Both the position numbers and the translations under genes were made by a program. A stretch of DNA of 64,000 nt from Warburgia ugandensis (lineage: Eukaryota > Streptophyta > Magnoliopsida > Canellales > Canellaceae), in the NCBI GenBank assembly GCA_035236585.1, contig CP141127.1, forward strand, positions 62,911,495 to 62,975,494. Direction: 5' to 3'. The notes beneath the pieces are model-generated. The model saw only the letters and a list, made by a program, of their open reading frames with translations. It was not told where the DNA came from and did no database searches. Of this stretch, positions 1-12,811 are shown in pieces; the stretch's first letter is position 1; each line of letters starts with the position of its first letter.

Positions 1-3000
1 TAAAATACATGTCTTCAAGGGATATACCCTAATTGATTATTCTTTCAAGTCTTCTTAAGTGTTGAGCTCCTAATTCTCCTTCTTTGTATCTAAGATATTG
101 TGAAACATTTACAATATCTCTGCAAGCTATGCTTGGTAGGGGATTCAAGAAGCATAATAATTTGATAGTATAATCCTAATACTTCATAATCGCATTATTC
201 ATACTCATTCAACAATCTCTTTACTTTGTCATATATGTACATCCTTACGCATGCAAATGGTATACTGTGAAAAATAGTTAATATCTCAAAACATAATCAT
301 ATCCAACTTATACTGAGTTGATAAATCATCCAGACTTTACTAGAAATGCTCCCTTATTTGGGTAGTATAGGTAATCCATGATTACCTGGCATCTCATCAT
401 GCCATATCATAGGGCATTTCATTATGCCATGCATCATAATGCAAAAATACTCAAAGGACTACTATGCATGCAGTCAGAATCAGTACCAATGTGCTTGGAT
501 AATTGCTCAATAATCCACCTATACTATCCTTGGTGGAAATCACAATATCCATGTCCGTATGGGGAGGACCATGGCTGCCACAGTGGTAGCCTTCCCATAA
601 TTACCTCACTCAACTTTTAGCCTCATTTAGGCTTGGTATCCATATAATAAGTTTCAGAGAGCGAGTGGCCAAACCCAACTAACTCTCCTAGCATAGCATC
701 CCTAAGCCTATGCTTGTTTAAAACAAAACCAGAGGCCTCCATGCTTGTATGTAAGGTAATTCTCATATGTATTAGACAATCCGTCTCTTTACTTAGGGCA
801 AGAATACTTTCTAGTTTCCTATTCACTTAGGGTTTTCCTCAATTCTAACTTAACCCACTTCATATGTGTTTGGTTGGATCATAAGGGTTTCAGGGGATTT
901 AATATAAGTATTAACATTACACTTGTCAACATTTCTAGACATAAGATCATGTATTCAACATGTACATCCCATGCAGATGCATTCATAAAATCCTCCTACC
1001 TTCAAGTAGTGATCCATCTCTTCAGATCTTCCATGATCCTGATTGATGTATGTAATCTGTAAATCCATACATATTGTCAATATATATACAATATAAATAA
1101 TCCTATATTTTTTTTATCCTATCTATATTCTTTGTCTAATCTTGTCCTTTGATATAAAGGATCTAGATCTTGTGTCCTATCATGATCTATCTTCCTCAGA
1201 TAGTGTTTATCTTATTGATCAATAGATTTGATGGTTAGAATGATCTTCTAATCTTTCAGATATAAGTATTTTCTATTCTAAGTCTTTGTGTATTCATTTC
1301 TTTGATCTTGATCTTTCATAGATCCTTTGATCAACAATTGATACTTGTTGATAAAGATGAAGGGCTTAAATCTTCTATCATTTAGTTCTTCTTTGATTCA
1401 AGTTTAGTTGTTTGATCATCCCTAAGGAGGACGATGTTGGTTTTGTTCCTTGAATCATAATTGATCAAGGGTTTAGATCTTCTATTTGATCTAAGATCTT
1501 CTAATTGATCTAAGATCTTCTATTCTATTTGATCTAAGTTGCAAGCAATATATATATATATATCATCATCATCATCAAGAAGTATTTATTTCTTGTTATT
1601 GTTCTTGATCATTCAAGATCCAATGGATCTTGTTTTATCATCCTTATCTTACTTACAATTTTTATTAGGGTTAGATAATTTACTAACCTTTTATGCTCAT
1701 ATTATTATTATTCAACCAGTTAATGTTTTACTAGTTGAAGATAACTTATTTCAGCCTAAGTCTAGACTACTCCTCTTATTTCTAATTGGCTAAGGCTTAC
1801 TAGCTGAATGGGTGAACACAAAGTGGTTACTTCAATCCTCATGTAAGGAGGTGTTTAGACCTCACAAACGTCAACGGAATGTAGGGGAAGAGTGAGGCTC
1901 TATTGGAAAACTCCATTAACCACCATGTTCAACATTCACTAGAGTGACCTTAGCTCAACCTTTCATAATGTTTCTATGAGCATGTTAATCCTAAATACTC
2001 TTTCTAATTGATTTTAATTAAGTCTATGAATATTTAAAATGTCATTCATGAGGTTTATTATTCTCGTAGTTTGGGCCAAGGATTTGATAATCCTTATAAC
2101 TATAGTCCTTACTAATTAAGTCCAAGTCAAATAATTCACTCTTATTTGTGTCGTGAAACTCTACTTTCTCATTAGATCCCATTTTTTGTGTTTTATGATC
2201 TTTATCTCATAACTATTTTAACAATTAAATCTACTAATCAAATTTAACTATAAATGAATTATAACTTTAATGCATAAAACTACATAATTGAACAACCTAA
2301 TGATATTGGCACAAGGTACTTAAGATTACACTAGCGTGATTTCTAATTAATGTACTTTATCTAATAAACTCAAATTAAACTATCATGGACCTAAGTTACC
2401 ATCTCATACCATAGTCTAATTTAACATGAAATCCTAGCATGCTCCTAATTACAATTGCATGAATTCATACCAACATGGTCTTAAGTTACAATTCATCATT
2501 CATGAATAATTTTATGGACATTTAAAATGAAGTTATACTAAAATAATCTATCATGGATCCTATATTCATGAAATAAATCAATGCATAACTCAAGCTAACC
2601 CATTTCTCATTATTAAAGCTTTTACTTATGATCAATCATTAGATCTTAGGTCTTTTCCTTTCAATCAAGGGTTTTAATTAACTTTAGGGCTTTTACTCCA
2701 TTATGATCCAAGATCATATCCCTTTGTTTATTGTCATATTCAATCCATGATCTTAATGGATTCTATCATAATATTACTCATTCAATCCATCCGAAGGATC
2801 TGATCATACTTGATCTCATTTATTAAGTGAGTCCCTTTGTATTTTTAGAGTTTTTCTACTATAAAGGGCCAAACCCTCAATTTATCTTAGATCTATCCAA
2901 ATAAATCATGGATATCACTTGATTTCAACATTATATCATTAGTAAATTAGATCCCCAAGATTTGATCATCTTAGATCTTGAAGATCATGAAAATTAGAAA

Positions 3001-4625
3001 CTTAATTCTTGAAAATAGAAAGTTTCTAGAATGTTTTTTATTAATATTATGGTTTCAAAAGAAAATAGACATTATAAGCTTTCCATAGCTTCTTTTCGAT
3101 CTCAATTTGGAGTTCAAATAACTCCACAATTGAACTATGAAGTTCACAGTTGTTCATAGGGTCCAGATTTGATTTGAGCCCAGCATAATGGATTCCCTGG
3201 ATTGGTCGTATAGAGCGGGCTGGTCGAGCAAAATGGTTGCCATGCGCTCGCCATTGGGATGCACGTGTGATGCACTCCCACAGGATTGGTGTTGTTGCTT
3301 GGCTGTTCCATGGGAACAACATTGCACGCAACGCGTACGCGTGGAGACGTTGTTATAGGGCACATCTATGTACGACGTTTCGTAGTGCGTCTTGCATCCT
3401 GATTTGATTTTGGGTGATCGGACAGTCTGTTTGGACCATCCAATCAATCCTCTTGAATCAAAGGCTCAAAAATCTGTAAAATTTCTACCCTACGGGTTTT
3501 GGACCCTTCTGGATTGATTGGATGGCTTAGATTTTCCATCTACGCCTTCGTCATCCAGAATTGAAGGGTTTTGGTCCTTACTTTATTTTTATAAATTGTA
3601 ACCTAAAACTAATTACAAAAAAATAAAAATTACATAAAACAACATGAAATAATTATAAGAAGTGGTTCTACCTACCAGATTGGAGAAAAAAAGTAGATTT
3701 TAAGCCCAATTTGAAATAAATACCCTTTGATGATAAGATAGCCTGATAGTCACTTGTTTTGTGATTTCTCGTTGTTGCACCGTTGGATCTTGAAATTGAT
3801 TTTGGGGTTTTGTAGATGAGGTAGTCTAGGATTGTATGGACGGTGAGATTTCTGAGATTCAATTTGGAGCAAAGCGCCTAATTGAATTTAGGTCTCTTGT
3901 TCCAATTAGAGAGAGGAGAGAGAAAGTGCAAGAAGGGAGATTTTTGGGAGTTTTGGAATTTTGGGAAGGAATCTAGATATGGTTTTTCAAAGTAAGCAAG
4001 ATGATTTTATGAGAAATTTAAGGAACATTTTTGGAGGAATTTGGGAGGTGTATTTATAGATGTTTTTAAAATTTTCATAATTACTTGTAATAATCATGTT
4101 TCAATTCTTTTAAATATTAAATTTACATTGGATCTTCCACTACCACATCCTTCTACACTGGCATATGGTAGTGTTTTGACCATTCATTACATGTTTTCTA
4201 ATCGTTGGATTCGTTTGTGGGCCCCACGGGGGTGGGAAAGGAGCATTTTGCCCTTTTGTGTAGAAAAATCCAAGTTATTCTCTTGAACTCGGAATTGAGC
4301 ATACTTAGTGGTGTTGGATTTGTATTTCCATGTACATTCTAAATAATAATGTATCAGATATCGATTATGGGTAAAATTACCATTTTACCCTTTTATTCAT
4401 AAAAAGGAAGAAAATTAGGGATTTTTCATTTTAACTCGGAATTGAACGTACTTAGTGTCATTTTGATTGGTTTATTGAGTACATTCATAATTTATAAGAT
4501 TTAAATCATGTTTTAATCTCTATAAAAAGAGAATTTTCAGTAATTTAATATTCCAACCTAAAATTTCTGAAAATTCAAATTAAATTGATTTTCTCAATCA
4601 ATTTACAAAAATTGGGGTTGTTACA
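1..4625 (-). mobile_element. Family A LTR, reverse orientation, cut by the window edge
   Basis: Reading the reverse strand from 4625, the sequence starts TGTAACAACCCC and matches the start of the forward LTR copies at 12812 and 15179. It runs collinearly to position 1, which matches a point about 320 bp inside the complete copy at 17883-22579. The outer end of this LTR therefore lies about 320 bp left of the window. It interrupts a forward LTR of the same family that resumes at 4626. Whether it is a solo LTR or the end of a longer element cannot be told, because its left flank is missing. ORFs here are short and not conserved between copies. Confidence 0.85.
4051..4058 (-). promoter_or_regulatory. 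TATA box of reverse family A LTR
   Basis: TATAAATA on the reverse strand, about 570 bp inside the LTR start. The same box sits at the same relative place in the copies at 15736-15743 and 21951-21958, each followed by a similar CT- and A-rich stretch. Conservation of box and position suggests the Pol II promoter of the element. Activity of this copy is unknown. Confidence 0.55.
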
Positions 4626-7600
4626 ACAACATGCCATGTGATGTGGTCCTAGGTGATGCATTCCCCCTGCATTTCGATGACGGTAGTTGGCTTGCTCCGC
4701 CCGATCAGGCTCATGCTGCCGATTGATCCCAGCCGTCCGTTCCACTATGCCTAGATCAAATCTTGACCCTAAGAATAGCTGTGAACTTCGGTCATATGAG
4801 CTCCAAATTGAGATTAGAAAGTAGCTATGCAAATCTTGTAATTTCTATTTTCTTTTGAAATCATAACATTTAGAAAATTCTTCATCAAACTTTCTGCATT
4901 TAGGAAATAAGTTTCCAATTTCCAAGATCTGACATGATCAGACCTTGGAGATCTATTTAATGATGATATAATATTGAAATTAAGTAATATACATGATTTA
5001 TTTTGATAGATCTAACATAAAATGAGGAATCCACCCTTTATGGTAGAAAAACCCTAAAAATGCAAAGGGACCCACTTGATCAATAAAATCAAGTATGATA
5101 AGACCCTTGGGATGGATTGAATGAATGATATTATGATGGAATCTAGTTAGATCATGGATTAAATATAACAAAAACAAGTGGATATGATCTTTGGATCTTA
5201 ATGGAGTAAAAATCCTAAAAGTAATTTAAACCCTTGATCTAAAGGAAAAGATGTAAGATCGAATGGTTAGACAACAAGTAAGAGTTTTTAATAATCTTAA
5301 TCTAATTAGTTTAATTATCTTTTGTTTGATAATAGAATTGGAATTGTGATTTATGTTATAAAGTAGGAAGCATGATAGTGTAATTCTTAAATTTTAGCAT
5401 GCTATGATCTAAGTGTTATTATTTTATTATTAGGTTAGTAGATTTAATTATCTTAGGGTCATGTTAGTTTAAATTTGAGATTTTAGCATGATTCCATTAG
5501 ATTAGTAGTAAAATTTCATGTATTTCATAACTTATGATCACGCTAATTTAAGTATAGTTTTATTTCATTAGGTTAAGTTACATTCATAGGATGCCTGTTA
5601 GTATAAATAGTTGTTAAATTTATATTGGGTTTATGCTTTAAAATTTATGATTTAATTGTTGTCAAATTTTATTAGTAGATTCAATTGTTCAGTAGTTGTT
5701 AAGATATGATAAGCATAAATCACCAAAAATGTAAACTAATAAAATATAGAGATTCATGGACAATTAAGATGAGTGAATGACTTTGACTTAATATTAGTAA
5801 GGGTTATAGTTAGTAGGACAATATAAGGATTATCAGATCTTTGGCCCAAACTAGGAGAATAAAAAACCCCATGAATGACATTTTAAATGTTCGTGGATTT
5901 AATTAAAATTAATTAGAAAGATTACTTAGGGTTAAATGCTCATAGGAACCTTATGAAAGGTTGAGCTAATGTCACTCTAGTGAATGCTGAACATGGTAGT
6001 TAAGGGGGTTTTCTAATAGAGCCTTACTCTTCCCCTACCTTTCATTGATGTTTGTGAGGTCTAAATGCCTCCTTACATGAGGTTTGAAGTAACCACTTTG
6101 TGTTCAACCATTCAACTAGTAAACTTAGGCTGAAATAAGCCATCTTCAACTAATAAAACATTAATTGGTTGAATAATAATAATAAGAGCATAAATGGGTA
6201 GTAAATTTCTAACCCTAATAAAAATTGTAAGTAAGATAAGGATGATCAAACAAGATCCATAAGATCTTGAATGATCAAGAACAATGAGAATCCTAATGTT
6301 GTATTTTATTATGTATGTATGTTATAGACAAATCTAGATAGAGAATCCAAATCCTTGATCAAATATGATTCAAGGAAGAGAACCAATATCATCCTCCTTA
6401 GGAATGATCAAACAACTGAACTTAGATAAAAGAATAACTAGATGATAGAAGATCTAAGCCCTTGATCTTATCAACAAGTATAAATTGTTGATCAAAGGAT
6501 CTATTAAAGATTAAGATCAAAGAAAGCAATACACAAAAACGTAGAATAGGAAATACTTAGATCTGAATGGTTAGAAGATCATTCTAACCATTAGATCTAT
6601 TGATCAATACTATCTAAGGGAGATAGATCATGATAGGACATAAGATCTAGATCCTTTATATCAAAGGACAAGATTAGACAAACAATGTAGATAGGATAAA
6701 AAATATAGGATTATTTAGATTGTATAAATATTGACAGTATGTATGGATTTATAGATTTCATACATCAATCAGGATCATGGAAGATTTGAAGAGATGAATC
6801 ACTATTTGAAGGTAGGAGGATTTTATGAATGCATCTAAGTGGGATGTACATGTTGAATACATGATCTTATGTCTAGAAATAACGACAAGTGCAATGTTAA
6901 TACTTATATTAAATCCCATGAAACCCTTATGATCCAACCAAACACATATGAAGTGGGTTAAGTTAGACTTGAGGAAAAGAATCTAAGTGAATATGGAACT
7001 AGAAGATATTCTAGCCCTAAGTAAATAGATAGATTGTTTGATACGTATGAAACCTATTTTACATAGAAGCATGGAGGCTTGTGGTTTTGTTTTAAATAGG
7101 CAAAAGCCTGGGAGTGCTATGCTAGGGGGGTTATGAGGGTTTAGCCACCCGCTTCTTGAAATTTGATGATACCTTGCCCTATGTGAGGCTAAAAGTCGGG
7201 TGGGGCAATTATGGGATGGGCACCACTGTGAAAGTCCTGTCTCCCCATATGGGCAGTGACAAAATATTTTCCACCGTGGTATCAATGGTGAACAAGGCAG
7301 TTATCTGTGTGCCCTAGTACAGATCAGATTGTAGCATGATAGTCCTTTGATTATTTTGGACTATGATGCATATGAGATAGGCACAGTGAAATGCCTTATA
7401 TATTGACATGATGAAATGTTAAGTAATTGTATATTACCAGTATTTTCCAAGAAGGAAAATTCCTAGTATAGGACTAGTTGAAATATTGATTTCTTATAGT
7501 AGAAAGAATTGATCAGCTTATTTGGGAATGTTATTTGGCTACTTTCATAAATTTGATGGATTCACCCATGTACAGTATGTATGTATGTATGTATGTATAA

Positions 7601-8199
7601 GGATGTACATATATGACAAATTAAAGAGATTGATACATGAGTATGTTCATTAATAACGAGATTATGAAGTATTCAAATTATATTTTCAAATTATTATGCT
7701 TCTTGAATCCCCTACAAAGCATAGCTTATTGAGATATTATTGTCAATGTTTGAATGTTTACAATATCTCAAATACAGAGAAGGAGAGTTAGGAGCTCAAA
7801 ACTGTAGAAGACTTGAAGAGAATAATCATCAGGGTATACCCCTTGAAGACATGTATTTTGTTTTGTTTGAGAGTATTGTATTGTAATGAGAGTTTCATTG
7901 TATGGTGAGCTTTGAGTTTTCGATTATGTAATTTGGACAAGTATTGTAATGGATTTGGGTTGTCCTGTGAACCACTTGATGGATTTTGGAAATTAGTAAA
8001 AGTATATTCCTTCAATGGAATTTTATCTTGTATAAAAATTCTACTTATGTTATGTATGAAGTGATGACTTAGGTTTTTCAAAACAAGTTCTAAAGAAAAG
8101 AATTTTTGTTGCTTTGTTTTGTGAATATTTTTTTCCTACTAAGGGCCTTGCTTTTGAAAAATGTATTACAAAATGTGTTAGAAAAACACAGGTCTCACA
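4626..8199 (+). mobile_element. Family A 5' LTR (forward), first ~1.3 kb missing
   Basis: This is collinear with the forward LTR pieces 16470-17882 and 22580-24754 and is the reverse complement of 1 to about 3335. It ends GGTCTCACA at 8199, directly before the primer-binding site, so it is the 5' LTR of the internal region 8200-12811. Its first ~1.3 kb should lie left of the window, beyond the reverse LTR at 1-4625. The first bases after the inserted LTR are ACAAC; if the insertion was clean, ACAAC should also occur just left of it. A GTAT tetranucleotide run lies at 7575-7598. Confidence 0.8.
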
Positions 8200-8201
8200 G
8201 T

Positions 8202-8218
8202 TGGTATCAAAGCCATTC
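8202..8218 (+). other. Primer-binding site, family A copy 1 (initiator tRNA-Met)
   Basis: TGGTATCAAAGCCATTC lies 2 bp after the LTR end. TGGTATCAGAGC is the usual plant initiator-tRNA-Met primer site; one base differs (A for G). The equivalent site of the third copy at 24757 has the canonical TGGTATCAGAGC. Confidence 0.85.
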
Positions 8219-8330
8219 ATCCAGTCATAGTACAGTACAAATATGTCCAAAGGAGAGATGATAATCCAATTTTAGATTAAGATAGAAATAGTTGTATAGA
8301 ATACTGATACAAATTTTGGTTTATGAGTAG

Positions 8331-9454
8331 ATGCCACCAAAGAGAGTCACAAGGCAGACATCTCAAAATACTTCAGAAGACAATACAGAGAGATTAACCA
8401 TGAATAATGTGGAAGAGATGGTAACCAGGGTATCGAGGAACCTTCTTCCTCACATTCAACAACCCAAAGTTCATCACCTCCAGTAGAGATACCAAGTACT
8501 CAAGCTTAGGCTTAGCTTGAAGTGAGACACAATACACCAACACTAGATACTCCCACACTGGTGCAGAGTCAATCTTCCCTTGTACCAAGTAAAGAAGTTA
8601 GAAAGACCCCATGAGCACCAGAAAAGGTTGACAAAATGATGGAGATATTTCAAAAGATGCCCACAGTGTATAATGGCAAGGGCAAAGCTGAGAAGGCTGA
8701 GGAATGGATATATGAACTAGAAAGGACTTTTAGTGCACTACGTACTCCTCTAGAGTTGAAGGTTAAATTTGCCACCTATCTATTTAAAAAAGAAGAAGCA
8801 TTTTTGTGGAGATAAGATAACAATACCTTCTTCTCAAAATTTGAAGATACTACATGGGAGGAATTTAAGGAAGTCTTCAACCACAAATATTTCCCTTCTC
8901 ATGTACAAGCAAGAAAGCTGATATAGTTTCTAGAACTTAAACAAGGGAACGTGTCGGTGGTAGAATATGTTAATAAATTCATCCAGTTAAGGAGACTTAT
9001 GACTCATGTGTGTAACACTAAAACACACATAGTGAATCAATTCATAGAAGGGCTGCACCCAGGGTTGAAAGTAAAGGTACTTTGTACTAAATCTACGACC
9101 TTAGTGGAGTGTGTGGAAATGGCTTCCAAGTTTGAAGAAGAATACAAGAAGAGTCAAACCACCAAGTTTGGTGGTGGAGGAAACTATAATCCAAAGCCCT
9201 TCCAGAAGAATAAAAATCCTTGGAACAATTTTAAGCTCCGAAGAAATAAGAGGAACAATGCACCAAGGAAAAATAGACGACCATGTCCAAGATGTAGAAA
9301 ATTCCACCAAGGCAATATCTACCCTAGACTTGGACAGCAACAACCACAATGGTCTCCGATCAAGTGCAATAATTGTGGGGAGTATGGACACATCGCCACC
9401 TACTATACCAAACCATTGGCGGTTAAGGAGGCAAAACCAGAAATTGTCACTTGA
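8331..9454 (+). pseudogene. gag: gag pseudogene, family A copy 1
   Basis: Nucleocapsid/capsid gene of a Ty3/gypsy chromovirus. It starts MPPKRVTRQTSQNT, and the same start is seen in the copy at 35080. The reading frame then changes: capsid sequence resumes near 8636 (AEEWIYELERTF, then KYFPSHVQARK near 8890) and runs, with stops, to 9454. The capsid tail GLHPGLKVKV and a basic linker are followed by a CCHC zinc knuckle CNNCGEYGHIATYY, in which the last cysteine has become tyrosine. At least one frameshift and several in-frame stops make it non-functional. The next domain, protease, is in another frame. Confidence 0.85.
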
Positions 9455-9960
9455 CACCAAGGAAGGGTCTTTGCCATTGAATGTAGTGATTGAAGGTACA
9501 TTACTTGTAGCTAACAACTATGCCAAAGTACTATTTTATTCTAGATCTACGCATTTCTTTATATCTTGTGTATTTGCATCTAGTATACAATAATCAGTGA
9601 AAAACTTGGGATTTAATCTAGATGTAACAACTCTAGCTGGAAAAATAGTTAGATTACAAGAATACTTATAGAATATACCTGTCAAAGTATTGGGTAAAAA
9701 AATGGGCATAGACCTCATTTTACTGAACATGGGAGACTTTGACATCATATTAGGTATGGACTGGTTAGTAAAATACTAGGTAGTTATGGATTGTCACAAG
9801 AAGAAAATAACATTTAGCATACCTAGTGAGGAAGTATTAGTACTGTATAGGAAACACAATGACTTAGACAAATCCATTATCTCAGCTATGAAGGCTATCA
9901 AACATATGTCCAAGGGGTGTCAGGCATTTCTAGCAACAGTAGTTGCTTTGGATGTTGAAT
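9455..9960 (+). pseudogene. Aspartic protease domain pseudogene, family A copy 1
   Basis: Retropepsin part of the pol polyprotein, which would cleave Gag-Pol. The expected active-site region (usually L-x-DSGSTHSFIS) reads VLFYSRSTHFFIS near 9530, so the catalytic aspartate and the glycine are lost. The later protease motif IILGMDWLVKY near 9750 is well kept and ends in a stop. Several more stops follow, including one at 9961 just before the linker to reverse transcriptase. It is in the same frame as the RT that follows. Confidence 0.8.
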
Positions 9961-10889
9961 AGCCCAAGATAATAGAAATTGAAGTAGTTAGGGAATTCCA
10001 AGATTTTTTTCCAAAAGAAATCCGAGGATTACCACCACATAGAGAAATTGAGTTCACCATTGAAGTAATTCCTGGTACAACTCCAATTTCTAAAGCACCT
10101 TATAGGATGGCCCCAACAGAGTTGAAAGAGTTGAAAGGTTAGTTACAGGAATTGTTAGACAAAGGGTTTGTTAGACCAAGTGGTTCACCATGGGGAGCAC
10201 CAGTAATATTTGTGAAGAAGGATGGGTCTATGAGATTGTGCTTTGATTATAGAATGTTGAACAGTGTCACAATGAAAAATATGTATCCCTTACCTCTCAT
10301 TGATGATCTCTCTGATCAACTCCAATCTAATAAGGTCTTTTCCAAAATCAACCTTAGATCAGGATATCTTCAATTGTGTATTAAGGATGAAGATATACCC
10401 AAGTCAGCATTCAGAACTCAGTATAGGCATTACGAGTTTCTAATCATGTCATTTGGGCTGACCAATGCACCAGCAGTGTTTATGGATCTGATGAACAAAA
10501 TCTTCAAGTAATTTTTGGATAAATTTGTGATTGTATTTATTGATGATATACAGATTTACTCTGCCAATATCAAGGAACACCAAGAACACTTACGAATTGT
10601 ACTAAATACCCTCAGAACACATAAACTATTTGGTAAATTTAGTAAGTGTGAATTTTGGTTAGAGAAGGTCAATTTCTTAGGTCATGTAGTTTCCAAGAAT
10701 GGAGTAGAAGTGGACCCCACCAATGTTGAAGCAGTAATGAATTGGGAGAAACCTAAGATAGTAACAAAAACACAGTTTTCTTGGACTAGCAGGATACTAC
10801 CACAGATTCGTTCAAGGATTTTCTCATATGGCCCTTCCTTTGACTACATTGACTATAAAAGGGGTACAATTCACTTAGATAGAAGAGTT
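9961..10889 (+). pseudogene. Reverse transcriptase pseudogene, family A copy 1
   Basis: RT domain of a Ty3/gypsy pol. Visible blocks in order are [17 protein letters not shown] (entry), [46 protein letters not shown], the fingers/palm block [13 protein letters not shown] and the catalytic box VIVFIDDIQIYS near 10550, which keeps both aspartates. SKCEFWLEKVNFLGHVVS marks the thumb. In-frame stops lie near 10140 and at 10509-10511, and a frameshift near 10780 breaks the RSFLGLAGYY-type block. It resembles the family B RT at 29830-30640 closely enough to place both in the same chromovirus branch. Confidence 0.88.
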
Positions 10890-11400
10890 TGAAAATAGTT
10901 TCCAAGAGTTAAAGAAGAGGTTAACTATAGTACTAGCATTGACTTTATCATTAGGAAGTGGGGGATATGAAATATACTATGATGCTTTAGGCAAAGGGTT
11001 AGGAGGTGTACTGATGCAAAATGGGAAAGTCATTGCTTATACATTTAGACAATTGAAGAAATGTGAAATAAATTACCTAGTACATGACCTAGAATTGGCA
11101 GATGTAGTTTTTGCATTGAAAATTTGGAGACACTATTTGTATGGAGAAAAATTGAGTGTATTCACAGATCATAAAAGTCTCAAATACATCTTCACTCAGG
11201 CTAATTTGAACATGAGACAAAGAAGATGGATGGAATATATCAAAGACTACGATTTTTCCATCCAATACCATCCTGAAAAAGCGAACGTAGTAGCTGATGC
11301 ATTAAGTAGACAACCAAGAGGTGTACTCACAAACATCACCATTAAATCAACTTTTGTAGTAAGAGTCCTTAAAGCCCAAGAAGAAGACACAGTAACTTAG
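10890..11400 (+). pseudogene. RNase H domain pseudogene, family A copy 1
   Basis: RNase H degrades the RNA strand during reverse transcription. The blocks [15 protein letters not shown] (first Asp), [19 protein letters not shown] (Glu) and [13 protein letters not shown] (Asp) are intact, followed by the typical end [10 protein letters not shown]. It is frame-shifted relative to the RT before it, and ends in a stop at 11398-11400 after the linker to integrase. The second copy at 13341 carries the same domain. Confidence 0.87.
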
Positions 11401-12312
11401 GAATTGTGTAAAAAGACAAGATTTTATAAGAGTACATATGGGGGTATATATTTTTAGGAGAGATTAGTGGTTTCTTTAAATACAAACTTGAGAAAAGAAC
11501 TGTTATAAGAAGCCCATCAGTCAAAATTTTCAATACCCCTTAAGGGTACAAAGATGTATCAGGATTTGAAAAGAAACTTTTGGTGAAAAGGCATGAAAAG
11601 AGAAATAGGAGAATTTGTGGCTAAATGTCTAAATTGTCAACAAGTAAAGGCTAAACACCAAAGACTAGCTGGAATGTTACAAACACTGGAACATCCATAA
11701 TGAAAATGGGACAAGATCACTATGGATTTCGTAGCAGGGTTACCAAGGACCCGGGTAGGTCATGACATAATTTGCATAATTGTGGATAAGTTAACAAAGT
11801 CAGCACATTTCCTTCCAATTAGGTAGAACCAGTCAGTTGACAGTCTAGCTAAGTTATACATCAAAGAAATAGTAAGTCTTCATGGGATTCCACTATCTAT
11901 CATCTCTGATAGGGATGGGAGATTTACTTCAAGATGTTGGAAGAGTGTACAACAAACCTTGGGAACCTCACTTAAATTTGGTGCAGCATTTCACCCCCAA
12001 ACAGATGATCAATCAGAAAGGACTATTCAAACTTTAGAAGATATGTTGAGAGCATGTGCATTAGATTGGAAAGGGAATTGGGATGACCATCTTCCATTAG
12101 TAGAATTCGCGTATAACAACAATTTTCAAGTAACTATTGGTATGGCACCATATGAAGCATTCTATGGACGACCATGTCAATTGCCAGCTGGTTGGAATGA
12201 CGGTGGAGAGAGAAAGCTTATAAAGTCAGAACTAGTAGAACAGTGTATAGATAAGGTTAGATTGATACAAAAGAGGTTGCTAACAGCACACAGTGGTAGA
12301 AGAGTTGCCTAG
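11401..12312 (+). pseudogene. Integrase pseudogene, family A copy 1
   Basis: Integrase inserts the cDNA. The zinc-binding N-terminus (EAHQSKFS... CLNCQQVKA) is present but crossed by stops, including TGA for a tryptophan in FWWKG. The DDE core is recognisable: TMDFVAGLP (D), ISDRDGRFTS (D) and the block QSERTIQTLEDMLRAC (E). SAHFLPIR and EFAYNNNF are also typical of Ty3/gypsy. It is in the same frame as the RNase H and ends at a stop at 12310, after which the C-terminal domain continues in another frame. Confidence 0.87.
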
Positions 12313-12765
12313 ATAAAAGATGTAGAAACTTGGAATTTGATGTGGGGGAGCATGTACTTTTTAAAGTATCACTAGTCAAAGGAGTAATGAGGTTTGGACG
12401 CAAAGGAAAACTTAGTCCTAGATTCATTGGTCCATTTGAAGTCCTAGAAAGAGTTGGTCCAATAGCTTACAAATTAGCCTTATCACCCCAACTCTCAAAA
12501 ATACATAGTGTCTTTCACGTATCTATGCTACCAAAATACCTACAAGATGACATGCATGAACCTCAAAGGGTGCTAGAAGAGCTAAAACTAGACCTAACCT
12601 TCAAGGAGAAGGCGATACGGATCTTGGACCGTAAAGAACAGAAGCTAAGGACCAAAACCATTCCGCTAGTCAAAGTCCTATGGCAACATCACTCTGTTGA
12701 AGAAGCCACATGAGAAACTGAAATAGAAATGAGGAAGACACACCCTAGTCTATTTGATTAAGTTA
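12313..12765 (+). pseudogene. Integrase C-terminus with chromodomain-like tail, family A copy 1
   Basis: The block [20 protein letters not shown] and the GPF/Y motif [20 protein letters not shown] are followed by [10 protein letters not shown] and a tail [12 protein letters not shown] / [13 protein letters not shown] / EEAT, then a stop where tryptophan is expected. This C-terminal layout is that of Tekay/Del-type chromoviruses, in which the tail is thought to guide insertion to chromatin. It lies 40-50 bp upstream of the polypurine tract. Confidence 0.82.
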
Positions 12766-12798
12766 TTGTATTACAAATTTCGAGGATGAAATTATTGT

Positions 12799-12811
12799 AA
12801 GGGGAGAAGAT
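12799..12811 (+). other. Polypurine tract, family A copy 1
   Basis: AAGGGGAGAAGAT directly precedes the LTR start TGTAATAACCCC at 12812. The same tract with one more G precedes the LTR at 15179. It primes plus-strand synthesis and fixes the LTR start. Confidence 0.8.
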
